From JBEIHI01 sp964655245 (GTDB lineage Bacteria > Bdellovibrionota > UBA2394), in assembly GCA_964655245.1 (NCBI GenBank), contig CAZZLQ010000040.1:1-22921 (forward strand): a stretch of 22,921 bases of DNA, in the 5' to 3' direction. The position numbers were made by a program, and so were the translations under genes. Positions 8,375 through 15,928 of the stretch are shown one piece after another. The stretch's first letter is position 1; every line of letters begins with the position of its first letter. The notes beneath the pieces were generated by a model. That model did no database searches. It had not been told where the DNA came from and saw nothing but the letters and a program-made list of their open reading frames with translations.

Positions 8375-9562
8375 ATGAAGCGATTTCGGAGGATGATCAT
8401 TGTCGTTTTGGACTCATTGGGAGTGGGAGAACTTCCGGATGCAAAGGATTTTGGGGATTCTGGAGCCAACACCCTGAAGCATACTTTAGACAGTCGAGGG
8501 GCACTGAAGCTCCCTCATCTTGAATCTCTGGGACTTCTTGAGCTGGTTAATAAGTCGTCCTCAACAATGGTGCGGGGATTTTATGGACGAATGAAAGAGA
8601 TTTCTCATGGCAAAGATACGACCACAGGGCATTGGGAGATGATGGGTTTACCCCTCAAACAACCCTTAAGCCATTTCGAGAAAGGCTTTCCCCCCGAGAT
8701 CATGCGCGAATGGGAAAGCCGAACAGGCTGTGGATATCTTGGCAATGTTCCCGCAAGCGGAACAGCCATCATCGATCAGCTTGGCGGAGAACACCTCAGC
8801 ACACTCAAACCCATTGTCTACACCAGTGCAGATTCAGTGTTTCAGATCGCCGCTCACGAGGAAAAATTCGGCCTTGAGCGACTCTATGAGATTTGTGAGG
8901 AGACTCGCCGCCTCCTTGACCAAAGTCCTTACAAAGTCGGGCGTGTGATCGCTCGACCTTTCGTGGGCCAGGAAGGATCATTCAAGCGAACCGGCAACCG
9001 AAAGGATTTTTCCTTGATGCCTCCGCAAAAGACCGTGCTGGATGCTTTGAATGAAAATGGAATCTCGGTCTGTGGTGTCGGCAAGATTCCTTCGATTTTT
9101 GGCTACCAAGGTATCACCAAAATTTTGGAAGCGCATAATGATCAAGAGGCCATGGAAGCAACGCTGGCCGCTCTTCGATCTGAGCAGCAACAAGGTGTGA
9201 TCTTCACCAACCTCAACGATCTCGATATGGTCTTTGGTCATCGCCGGGATGTGGCTGGATATGGCAAACAACTTGAAGTCATCGATGCCTTTTTACCCAA
9301 GATCTTGCGTGAACTTAAAGACGATGATCTTTTGATTCTAACCGCCGATCATGGCAACGATCCCACCTTCAAAGGGACGGACCACACTCGAGAGTTTGTA
9401 CCACTCGTTTTGTACTCTCCTCGCTTTGAAAACATCAGCGCATCTCAGCGCCGGCTGAAAGATCGCGAAACGTTTTCTGATTTGGGTCAAACAGTAGCAG
9501 AAAACTTTCAAGTCTCAGGGCCCTCTCACGGCAAAAGCTTCTTGAGTGAAATCGCTGCATGA
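8375..9562 (+). CDS. deoB: Phosphopentomutase
   Basis: Interconverts (deoxy)ribose-1-phosphate and -5-phosphate, linking nucleoside phosphorolysis to DeoC and the pentose phosphate pathway. 395 residues, the usual DeoB length, of the alkaline-phosphatase-superfamily metalloenzyme type. Visible motifs are VVLDSLGVGELPDA (metal Asp D13), GKDTTTGHWEMMG at about 79-91 with the phospho-threonine nucleophile region, and the C-terminal metal site TADHGNDPTFKGTDHTRE (D325, H326, H337). ATG 8375 gives the typical MKR start; a second ATG at 8393 has GGAGG directly abutting it, too close for normal use. The stop overlaps the deoA start (ATGA), indicating translational coupling. No convincing sigma70 promoter was found in the spacer. 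Confidence 0.97.
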   Translation: MKRFRRMIIVVLDSLGVGELPDAKDFGDSGANTLKHTLDSRGALKLPHLESLGLLELVNKSSSTMVRGFYGRMKEISHGKDTTTGHWEMMGLPLKQPLSHFEKGFPPEIMREWESRTGCGYLGNVPASGTAIIDQLGGEHLSTLKPIVYTSADSVFQIAAHEEKFGLERLYEICEETRRLLDQSPYKVGRVIARPFVGQEGSFKRTGNRKDFSLMPPQKTVLDALNENGISVCGVGKIPSIFGYQGITKILEAHNDQEAMEATLAALRSEQQQGVIFTNLNDLDMVFGHRRDVAGYGKQLEVIDAFLPKILRELKDDDLLILTADHGNDPTFKGTDHTREFVPLVLYSPRFENISASQRRLKDRETFSDLGQTVAENFQVSGPSHGKSFLSEIAA

Positions 9563-10869
9563 ATCTACTGCCCCTCATTTTGAAGAAGCGAGATCAGCGG
9601 GAGCTTTCGAGTAGCGAGATTCGTGATTTTGTTTTCTCGCTGAACTCAAAGAGACCTCCCGCCGACTATCAAATCGCTTCTCTGTTGGCATTCATATTGG
9701 CTCGCGGCATGACGGAGCGAGAAACACTAGACCTTACGACGGCGATGAAGGAATCAGGAAAACCCCTTGAGTACAAAAAGGGATTTCCTCGTGATGCTTT
9801 TTTTGTGGATAAGCACTCAACAGGAGGAGTTGGGGACAAGATCACCCTTCCCCTGCTTCCCATTGTCATTAGTGCGGCTGAGAACGTCTTCTTTCCGACG
9901 ATTGCCGGTCGAGCTCTTGGGCACACCGGAGGAACTGTTGATAAACTGGAGAGTATTCCAGGGTTTTCATGCGCAATCTCACGAGAGAAGTTCTACCGAG
10001 TTTTGCGGAATCATCGCGGATGCTTTTTATCTCAAACCAAGGACATCGCCCCAGCCGATCGAGAACTCTATCACTTGCGAGATGTGACGGGAACTGTCGC
10101 CAGCATACCCCTCATTACAGCTAGTATTTTATCCAAGAAGCTTTCTGAATCACTCAACTTTCTTTTGCTCGATTTGAAGACGGGATCGGGATCGTTTTTG
10201 CCAAACCGAGCTGAAAACAAAAATTTAGGACTCAGCTTACTGCGCGTTCTGAAACTCTCGGGCACTCCCGCCGAAGTCTGGATGACCAATATGGATTCTC
10301 CCCTCGGCAGTTATTCAGGAAATCGACTCGAGGTTTTGGAAAGCCTCCGAATTCTCAGGGGACAGGGCCCAAAGATAACGACGGAACTCACCAAGCATTT
10401 CGCCCAAAGACTCTTGATGGCCTCCGGCATTTCGGAATCTGATGCGTTTGCTCGTATTGATCGCGCGATCCAGTCAGGGGCCGCTGTCGAGACATTTGAG
10501 AAGATCTGCAGAGCCCAAGGTGGCAAGATTGAGGAACTTGAGAAATCGATCAAGCGCGCTCGACTCAAGACCAAAAGTATTAAGGCACCCCGCTCGGGAT
10601 TTCTCAAAATCAATTCGACTCAAGCGGGCTTAGCACTCTGCGAACTTGGTGCGGGCCGTATTCGAAAGTCAGATAAGATTGATCCCAATGTCGGCTTTGA
10701 GCACCACCTTGAGCACGGCTCCACTGTTGACAAAGGACAAGAGATTCTGACTCTGCATTATAGCTCAGCAAGCAAGATGGAACGATCGCTGGCGATCTTG
10801 AAGGAAGCTTATCAGGTCTCAGAGGAACCTCCTGAGAAGTCACCTCTTGTGATTGAAAACTTGCGCTAG
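9559..10869 (+). CDS. deoA: Thymidine / pyrimidine-nucleoside phosphorylase
   Basis: Splits thymidine or other pyrimidine (deoxy)nucleosides with phosphate into base and (deoxy)ribose-1-phosphate. 436 residues, standard for the DeoA/Pdp family. The phosphate site KHSTGGVGD (85-93) is intact, followed by AGRALGHTGGTVDKLES, the family signature DRELYHLRDVTGTVASIPLI with R174, S189 and K193 (equivalent to E. coli R171/S186/K190), and DLKTGSGSF (205-213). The C-terminal PYNP domain runs to the end. The start codon overlaps the deoB stop by 4 nt. Sequence alone does not decide between a thymidine-specific and a broader pyrimidine enzyme. Confidence 0.96.
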   Translation: MNLLPLILKKRDQRELSSSEIRDFVFSLNSKRPPADYQIASLLAFILARGMTERETLDLTTAMKESGKPLEYKKGFPRDAFFVDKHSTGGVGDKITLPLLPIVISAAENVFFPTIAGRALGHTGGTVDKLESIPGFSCAISREKFYRVLRNHRGCFLSQTKDIAPADRELYHLRDVTGTVASIPLITASILSKKLSESLNFLLLDLKTGSGSFLPNRAENKNLGLSLLRVLKLSGTPAEVWMTNMDSPLGSYSGNRLEVLESLRILRGQGPKITTELTKHFAQRLLMASGISESDAFARIDRAIQSGAAVETFEKICRAQGGKIEELEKSIKRARLKTKSIKAPRSGFLKINSTQAGLALCELGAGRIRKSDKIDPNVGFEHHLEHGSTVDKGQEILTLHYSSASKMERSLAILKEAYQVSEEPPEKSPLVIENLR

Positions 10870-10920
10870 AGCCTCCAAATAAAGATTGCTTCGACACCTT
10901 GTTTGCGACTGAAATTGAGT

Positions 10921-11751
10921 ATGTCCTCGGGTTCATCACCTTTTCTCAAAGCGCAAGAAGCTGCCAAGTCATTACAGAAAATTTTTGGACCCTCTCCAGA
11001 GGTTGCCGTCATCTTGGGAAGTGGGCTGAGCGGATTTATTGAAGATCTCAAGAATCAACATATTCTGCCATTCAAAGATGTTCCCGGAGGACTGAGCAGC
11101 TCAGTGCAGGGCCACTCAGGCAAATTCGTCTTAGGGCATGTGGGCAGCAAGCGAGTGATAGTTCTCTCTGGTCGAATTCACGGCTACGAGGGCCATAGCC
11201 CTCATGATGTTGTTCATTTGGCTCGCGCAACTCGCCTTTGGGGTGTGGACAAGTTCATCATCACCAACGCTTCGGGATCCACCCATCGCGGGATGAAGCC
11301 TGGCTCCATTGCTTTGATGAAAGATCAAATCAATTTCACGGGAAAGAATCCTTTGACGGGATCCGACCTCTTCGGCGGAGAACGATTTCCAGATGGATCA
11401 GATCTGTTCTCCAAGTCATGGCGAATGAAAGCTAAGCGCGTACTTAAATCAAAAAAGATCAATCTCAAAGAGGCCGTCTACATTGGGGTCAACGGACCCG
11501 CTTATGAAACAGCAGCTGAGATCAAGGCCTTTAAACTTTGGGGAGCCGATATTGTGGGAATGTCCACAGTTTGGGAAACGTTGGCACTGTCTCAAATGAA
11601 GACCCAGATTTTGGGCCTAAGCTGCGTCTGCAATTACGGAACAGGAATCTTGAATCAACCCCTCACTCATCAAGAGGTTCTCGACGTGGGACAAAAGGCT
11701 CAGAGCAGTTTTCGAAAAATTGTGAGAACTGTTGTTGAAGCGACGCTTTAG
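10921..11751 (+). CDS. punA: Purine nucleoside phosphorylase, trimeric PNP type
   Basis: Cleaves purine (deoxy)nucleosides, typically inosine/guanosine-type, to base and (deoxy)ribose-1-phosphate. 276 residues. Motifs are GSGLSGF (33-39), H65 in VQGHSG, the phosphate-binding GRIHGYEGH (R85, H87, E90), TNASGS (115-120), GPAYETAAE with E196, GMSTV (213-217) and base-contacting N238. Two positions differ from the usual family sequence: ASGS where AAGG is common, and W218 after MSTV where proline is usual. ATG 10921 is used; upstream in-frame TTG codons exist. It lies 51 nt after deoA and the next gene follows within 10 nt, so it is in the same operon. Confidence 0.94.
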   Translation: MSSGSSPFLKAQEAAKSLQKIFGPSPEVAVILGSGLSGFIEDLKNQHILPFKDVPGGLSSSVQGHSGKFVLGHVGSKRVIVLSGRIHGYEGHSPHDVVHLARATRLWGVDKFIITNASGSTHRGMKPGSIALMKDQINFTGKNPLTGSDLFGGERFPDGSDLFSKSWRMKAKRVLKSKKINLKEAVYIGVNGPAYETAAEIKAFKLWGADIVGMSTVWETLALSQMKTQILGLSCVCNYGTGILNQPLTHQEVLDVGQKAQSSFRKIVRTVVEATL

Positions 11752-11759
11752 GTTTGGAA

Positions 11760-13022
11760 ATGAAAAGAATCTTTCGCGCCCAGCATCTCGTCACTTGTAA
11801 CTCGAAACATGAGGTCATCAAGGATGCTTTCTTAGCTATTGATGGAAAGCACATTGTTGATGTCGGCGCTTGGAAGAAGCGCCCGAAGGCTCGAGCTTGG
11901 AAAGTGGTTGATGCGAGCTACGGAATGATCACGCCTACGCTCTTTAACCTGCACACTCATTTGCCCATGTCACTTCTGCGGGGAATTGCCGAGGATCAAA
12001 AGCTTGAGGATTGGCTTTTTCAGACGATTTTGCCCCTTGAGAAGAAACATGTGAGTCCATCCTTTGTAAAAAAGGGAACTGAGCTAGCACTTCGTGAATC
12101 GATCCGAAACGGCGTCACTTTCTTTTGTGATATGTACTTTTATGAAACAGATATTGCAAAAACCGCCGAGAAGATGGGAGTGCGTGGTGTTTTTTGTCAA
12201 AACGTCTGGGATATTGATTCGCCTGACTCAAAATCTCTTGATGAATGCCTCAGCCGTGCGGAAAAGCATCTACAGACTTTTCCGCGATCTGATCGAATCA
12301 TTCCAGGCATCGCTCCTCATGCCATCTATACAACGTCTCTCAAAACCATCCAGCAGTGCGCCGATCTCGCGAAGGCGCACAATGGATATGGGATGGTGCA
12401 TTTGGCTGAAACCAAAACCGAGTTTAATGACTCCATCAAAAATTTTGGTCGAAGTCCCACCGCGCAAGTTGCAGCCTCCGGATTCCTAGATTTGAAACAT
12501 GTCATCTTAGCTCACTCAGTTTGGATGGATGATGAGGATTACAAACTTCTGAAGCGCCCGAATGTTTCTGTGGCTCTTAACCCCCAGTGTAATGCCAAAC
12601 TCGCAAGCGGGATCCCGCCGGTCGATCGCTATCGCAAAGAAGGCATTCGATTTGTCCTTGGAACTGATGGCGCTTGCAGCAACAACAACTTGGATATTTT
12701 TGAAGAGATGAATTTCTTAAGTAAGATTCATCATGTTTCAACGGGAGATCTCACGGGGCTTCCAGGTCCTGAGCTCTTTGATGCCGCAACCATTCGTGCC
12801 GCTGAGGCCGTTGGCGTTTCGGACCGACTAGGAAGTTTGGAGCCCGGCAAAGAGGCGGACTTTTTGATTATTGATTTGCGCTCTGCACATTTACAGCCCA
12901 TGCACAATCCTTACGCTTATCTGATTTACTCGGTCCGAGGTTCCGACGTTTCCTCTGTCTACGTTCAAGGAAACCGAATATGGGGTCACGTCTCAAACCG
13001 AATATGGGGTCACGTCTCATGA
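11760..13022 (+). CDS. Amidohydrolase, probable purine/adenosine-type deaminase (SAH/MTA deaminase family)
   Basis: Metal-dependent deaminase of the amidohydrolase superfamily, 420 residues. Metal and catalytic residues are intact: H65/H67 (NLHTH), H214 and E217 (VHLAET), H252 (AHSVW) and D303 (GTDGACSNN). It resembles the MtaD/SsnA/TrzA group, which deaminates S-adenosylhomocysteine, methylthioadenosine, adenosine or nucleobases. Clustering with nucleoside phosphorylases favours a nucleoside or base substrate, but that is inference. ATG 11760 follows the punA stop by 8 nt and has AGG at a usable distance; TTG 11754 is in frame upstream. The C-terminus is odd: after VYVQG the frame runs into a 24-bp tandem repeat and ends as two copies of NRIWGHVS, replacing the short family tail. 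Confidence 0.88.
   Translation: MKRIFRAQHLVTCNSKHEVIKDAFLAIDGKHIVDVGAWKKRPKARAWKVVDASYGMITPTLFNLHTHLPMSLLRGIAEDQKLEDWLFQTILPLEKKHVSPSFVKKGTELALRESIRNGVTFFCDMYFYETDIAKTAEKMGVRGVFCQNVWDIDSPDSKSLDECLSRAEKHLQTFPRSDRIIPGIAPHAIYTTSLKTIQQCADLAKAHNGYGMVHLAETKTEFNDSIKNFGRSPTAQVAASGFLDLKHVILAHSVWMDDEDYKLLKRPNVSVALNPQCNAKLASGIPPVDRYRKEGIRFVLGTDGACSNNNLDIFEEMNFLSKIHHVSTGDLTGLPGPELFDAATIRAAEAVGVSDRLGSLEPGKEADFLIIDLRSAHLQPMHNPYAYLIYSVRGSDVSSVYVQGNRIWGHVSNRIWGHVS
12971..13018 (+). repeat. Two perfect tandem copies of a 24-bp unit
   Basis: 12971-12994 and 12995-13018 are identical 24-mers starting AAACCGAATATGGGG and ending GTCTC. Because 24 is divisible by three, the amidohydrolase frame is kept and the repeat is translated as NRIWGHVS twice. 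The second copy contributes the left arm of the large palindrome that follows. Confidence 0.95.
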
Positions 13023-13088
13023 CTGCACTTCCTGGCACCATACCTCGATATGGGGTCAAGAAGTGCAGGATAGAGACCTGACCCCATA
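13003..13088. repeat. REP-like long imperfect palindrome
   Basis: Arms 13003-13031 and 13060-13088 pair over 29 bp with 24 matches. Both arms begin TATGGGGTCA and share GTCTC and CTGCACTTC. The 28-nt loop contains another ATATGGGGTCA (13048-13058). The structure resembles REP/BIME-type repeats mobilised by Y1 (RAYT) transposases; no such transposase gene is in the window, so that link is inference. The amidohydrolase stop (13020-13022) lies inside the left arm, so the hairpin may also protect or terminate the deo-operon mRNA. It has no U tract. Confidence 0.85.
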
Positions 13089-13180
13089 AGGCCGCAGTTT
13101 CGGGAACTTAGGTCGCAGAACAGATGTCGCACCTGACGCCTAAATAACAAGCATTTCATAGACTTAGCTGTCTGGGGCTC

Positions 13181-13197
13181 CTGGCACATCCCGTGCA
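13181..13197 (+). promoter_or_regulatory. sigma54 (-24/-12) promoter for the Gly-rich protein gene
   Basis: CTGGCACA then TCCC then GTGCA. GG (13183-13184) and GC (13195-13196) have the exact 12-nt spacing of sigma54 promoters and TGGCAC is a full match; the deviations are A for G in the -24 block and G for T before TGC. The predicted start is near 13208, giving a 39-nt leader to the ATG at 13247. Confidence 0.7.
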
Positions 13198-13212
13198 TTT
13201 TGCAACCTCTGA

Positions 13213-13231
13213 GGAGTGAAAAGTTCACTCC
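13213..13231 (+). promoter_or_regulatory. 5' leader hairpin upstream of the ribosome-binding site
   Basis: GGAGTGAA-AAG-TTCACTCC forms a perfect 8-bp stem with a 3-nt loop. It starts about 5 nt after the predicted sigma54 start and ends immediately before the GAGGAGG ribosome-binding site (13232-13238). A role in mRNA stabilisation or translation control is inferred. Confidence 0.6.
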
Positions 13232-13246
13232 GAGGAGGAGAAACAG

Positions 13247-15619
13247 ATGTCTCTTAAGCTATCAAAGCAATATTTGAGTTGGAGAAGCCTTGCTACAGCC
13301 ATGCTTCTCGCTCTGACCAGTCCGCACACAGGATTGAGCACCAATCTTTGGGCCGCTCCTCCGACGAGCGTCGAAATCGCGGTTTTCAAAGAAGAAGACC
13401 TCGTAAAAATTTTGAGGGACAAGACTCCTGTTCAAAAGAAATTTGAAGATACCGACACTCATGTCCAACTCGATGAGAAGATTCTGACACAAAAGTTTCA
13501 GTTCTACCTGGATAGCAAGGGTGATGTTCGACAAAAGCTCGGCAAATCACAAATGCCCAACGATCCCAAGGTTTCTCGAGTTTATGTAAATGCCGGCTCA
13601 CAAACTTCTTATGCCGAATACATGACGGATGTGAATCCATACGGAAACTCTTACTTCTTTGAAGTGATCCGACCCGATGGATCACTGGATCGCATTCAAA
13701 TTCAGATTCCTTCCGATGCATCTCAAGCTGATATTGAAAAGCTTATTCGTGATGCCCTGCTCGCCCGCGGATACACCATTGGCGACAACGGATCTATTCT
13801 GTTCAACGGTCAACCCATCAACAGAACCCTCAATGACTATGTACTTTGGATCTCTGGTGGAGGTCAAGGCGGTCGAGGAATGCCTGGCGGCGGATTCGGC
13901 GGCGGATTCGGTGGAGGCAATGGCGGCGGCTATGTCTTTGGTCCCGGCCAGGGAAATCTCGGCCAAGGAAACAATGGATATTGGATCTACCACGGTGGAA
14001 ATGGTGGCCAGGGAGGCCCCGGATTTAATTCTGGAGCAAACAACGGCACCTGGAGTTATCAAGGCGGAGGAGCGGGTCATGGTAACGGTTATGGTTACGG
14101 CATCGACACCTCTCGCTATCTTGGAGGCGCTGATGGCGCAGCCTTCTTTAAGCTCGGCGGCATCGGAAAAGTCTTCCGATCCGATATGTTTGACATCATC
14201 GACAACTCGAAGATGAACAACGACTGGTTCAATTATGAATTCAAACTAGGTGATCTCACCTACAAACTTGAGAAGATGGATATCCCCGGTCTCTTCAATG
14301 ACGAATGGGTCATCTTGAGAAAGGGCGAAGGCGATATCTGGTACCTCATCAAAGAAGATGAGCACCAAGCTCTCATGGAAATTCTCAAAAACTCAGACGA
14401 TCCTGATCTCGTCAAAGCCTACAAAAAGGTCAAAGGCAAAGATCTCGATAAGTGGGACCAAGGCGACTACGACAATGTTCGCAAATACGATATGAAACAC
14501 AATCCGGCCGATTACTTTGGATACGGCTCGAATGTGAATTTCTCAGGCTCCTACCAAGGAATGCCTCAAGGCGGCCTTGGTGGCGGTTTCGGCGGCGGCT
14601 TTGGCCCCGGCGGAATGGGTGGCGGCTCCATCAGCATCCCCGCTTCCGTGAATAATGATATCTACACTTATATCCAAGGAAATCCGAATGCATCCGTTCA
14701 AGATCTCCAAGCAATGCTCGATGCCAAATACGGCAAAGGCATGGTGATCGTTTCCAAGGATCCGAACGGAAACTATCAATTCCAATTCAACCAAGCAGGT
14801 CCTCAAGGTGGACCTGGACAAATGAGTCAATTCATTGTGGTTCAGGATCCCTCTCGCTTTAACTCCGGCTTCATGATGCCTGGAATGGGCGGAGGCTCTG
14901 GCCAATACACTTGGTCCGGTGGAGCTCCCTCAGGTGGAACTTCATCGAGCGTTTCCAACATTGATGAAGACGCACTGGCTCGCGAGATCCGAGCGATGTT
15001 TAAGAACTCAGGTTCTTCATCTTCGAGTTCATCGGCTTCGGCTTCTCAGTCCAGAACGGATGGCGGCTCAAGCCCTTCGTCATCATCGCCCTCGTCATCG
15101 TCATCAACCATGATTGTGACGCAAGGTCAGTTGCCGACTCTCTCTCGAACTGAGGATGGCGAATGGAAACTTTCGATTCCGTTTGCAGTCGACGCCAATC
15201 GAGACGGTCGCGTTGACTACTACGATTATGAGTTTGTTTATCTCGACCCCCAAGATGTCTCTGCTGACGGGAGAATCAGCAAAGAAGCTTTGGATCGAAT
15301 CATGTCGAGTTTCAAAGATCGAGACATTGACTTAAGTCGAATCGTCACGATCACAACGGCACCTGGGGAAAGTAGTGCTCAAAACGGGGAAAGAAACTCG
15401 GCAGGCTCAAGCGATTCGACTCGAGAGTTTGAAAGTCTCGAGGAGCTGATGCGAATCGCCAGCGAACAAGGCTGGACCGTAAAGAAACTCGATCAACTTG
15501 CTGGAATCTACCAAGACAGCAAGGGCAATCAGTTTAGATGGTCTGTTGACGTACAGCCTCCTTTGGAACTCAGTCCAGAAAATATGGACAAACCTCTAAA
15601 GGATTTGGTCAACCCGTAA
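13247..15619 (+). CDS. Large exported Gly/Ser-rich protein with EF-hand-like motif
   Basis: 790 residues, family not recognised. The N-terminus is a Sec signal (hydrophobic 14-30, possible cut near WAA, residues 35-37). Gly-rich, low-complexity segments lie at 204-290 (GGGFGGGFGGG type with Tyr, Asn and Gln) and 438-460, and a Ser tract at 589-620. A calcium-type loop DANRDGRVDYYD (649-660) is followed by DVSADGRISKEA (670-681), a pair reminiscent of EF-hand or dockerin repeats. Three helix-plus-hairpin segments (about 157-190, 479-517, 730-767) look like degenerate copies of one module. The start is firm: GAGGAGG lies eight nt before the ATG. It is a single-gene unit with a sigma54 promoter upstream and a strong terminator downstream. 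An abundant extracellular or periplasmic structural/adhesive role is plausible but not shown. Confidence 0.85.
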   Translation: MSLKLSKQYLSWRSLATAMLLALTSPHTGLSTNLWAAPPTSVEIAVFKEEDLVKILRDKTPVQKKFEDTDTHVQLDEKILTQKFQFYLDSKGDVRQKLGKSQMPNDPKVSRVYVNAGSQTSYAEYMTDVNPYGNSYFFEVIRPDGSLDRIQIQIPSDASQADIEKLIRDALLARGYTIGDNGSILFNGQPINRTLNDYVLWISGGGQGGRGMPGGGFGGGFGGGNGGGYVFGPGQGNLGQGNNGYWIYHGGNGGQGGPGFNSGANNGTWSYQGGGAGHGNGYGYGIDTSRYLGGADGAAFFKLGGIGKVFRSDMFDIIDNSKMNNDWFNYEFKLGDLTYKLEKMDIPGLFNDEWVILRKGEGDIWYLIKEDEHQALMEILKNSDDPDLVKAYKKVKGKDLDKWDQGDYDNVRKYDMKHNPADYFGYGSNVNFSGSYQGMPQGGLGGGFGGGFGPGGMGGGSISIPASVNNDIYTYIQGNPNASVQDLQAMLDAKYGKGMVIVSKDPNGNYQFQFNQAGPQGGPGQMSQFIVVQDPSRFNSGFMMPGMGGGSGQYTWSGGAPSGGTSSSVSNIDEDALAREIRAMFKNSGSSSSSSSASASQSRTDGGSSPSSSSPSSSSSTMIVTQGQLPTLSRTEDGEWKLSIPFAVDANRDGRVDYYDYEFVYLDPQDVSADGRISKEALDRIMSSFKDRDIDLSRIVTITTAPGESSAQNGERNSAGSSDSTREFESLEELMRIASEQGWTVKKLDQLAGIYQDSKGNQFRWSVDVQPPLELSPENMDKPLKDLVNP

Positions 15620-15656
15620 ACGTTTACCTCATACTCCACACTCACACACCACACGA

Positions 15657-15694
15657 GCGTCTGATGTTTCGTCCAACATCAGACGCTTTTTTTT
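15657..15694 (+). terminator. Intrinsic terminator of the Gly-rich protein gene
   Basis: A perfect 12-bp stem (GCGTCTGATGTT / AACATCAGACGC) with a 6-nt loop is followed directly by eight T residues. It lies 38 nt after the stop codon. Confidence 0.96.
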
Positions 15695-15852
15695 GGGCGC
15701 TGATTTTGGAAAAACGCTGATGAATACACGGCATCTTCAACTCAACGTCCTGCGAACTTTAGGCCGCGACTTGACTCTATTTGCTGGGACAAGGCCGCCC
15801 CATCCCCAGATAGGAAAACAGAGTCATTTCAACAGATTACAGGGTTTTACCG

Positions 15853-15869
15853 CTGGTACAACCCTTGCA
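15853..15869 (+). promoter_or_regulatory. sigma54 (-24/-12) promoter for the coiled-coil lipoprotein gene
   Basis: CTGGTACA then ACCC then TTGCA. GG (15855-15856) and GC (15867-15868) are 12 nt apart and the TTGCA block is perfect; the main deviation is T for C after TGG. The predicted start is near 15880, giving a 49-nt leader. Confidence 0.68.
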
Positions 15870-15884
15870 ACGGCAAAGGTAGAG

Positions 15885-15908
15885 GCTTTGAACAAAGGCT
15901 GTTCAAGC
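15885..15908 (+). promoter_or_regulatory. Imperfect 5' leader hairpin before the ribosome-binding site
   Basis: GCTTTGAACA and TGTTCAAGC pair with a single bulged T around a 5-nt loop. It begins about 5 nt after the predicted sigma54 start, as in the leader of the Gly-rich protein gene. The GAGGAGG ribosome-binding site (15917-15923) follows eight nt later. Confidence 0.45.
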
Positions 15909-15928
15909 TTGTTAACGAGGAGGAAAAA

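Larger units (their letters stand above)
15620..15928 (+). other. Intergenic region with terminator, sigma54 promoter and leader
   Basis: 309 nt with no credible gene. In order it holds the terminator of the Gly-rich protein gene (15657-15694), about 150 nt where I see nothing specific, a sigma54-type promoter (15853-15869), an imperfect leader hairpin (15885-15908) and a GAGGAGG ribosome-binding site (15917-15923). A short open frame across 15693-15932 has no ribosome-binding site and covers all these signals, so it is not called. Confidence 0.8.

Noticed and set aside
13032..13048. TGGCACC in the palindrome loop as a further sigma54 promoter
   Set aside because: At the required spacing the bases read TCG rather than TGC, so the -12 GC is missing.
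13099..13145. TTAGG...CCTAA near-palindrome between the REP-like element and the sigma54 promoter
   Set aside because: Only the outer five bases pair cleanly; the inner match is too poor to call a second repeat element.
13682..14216. Long open frames on both strands within the Gly-rich protein gene
   Set aside because: They arise from the biased Gly-codon sequence; the products are low complexity and lack initiation signals.
15771..15800. TTGACT as -35 of a sigma70 promoter before the lipoprotein gene
   Set aside because: The expected -10 position is GC-rich and does not resemble TATAAT.
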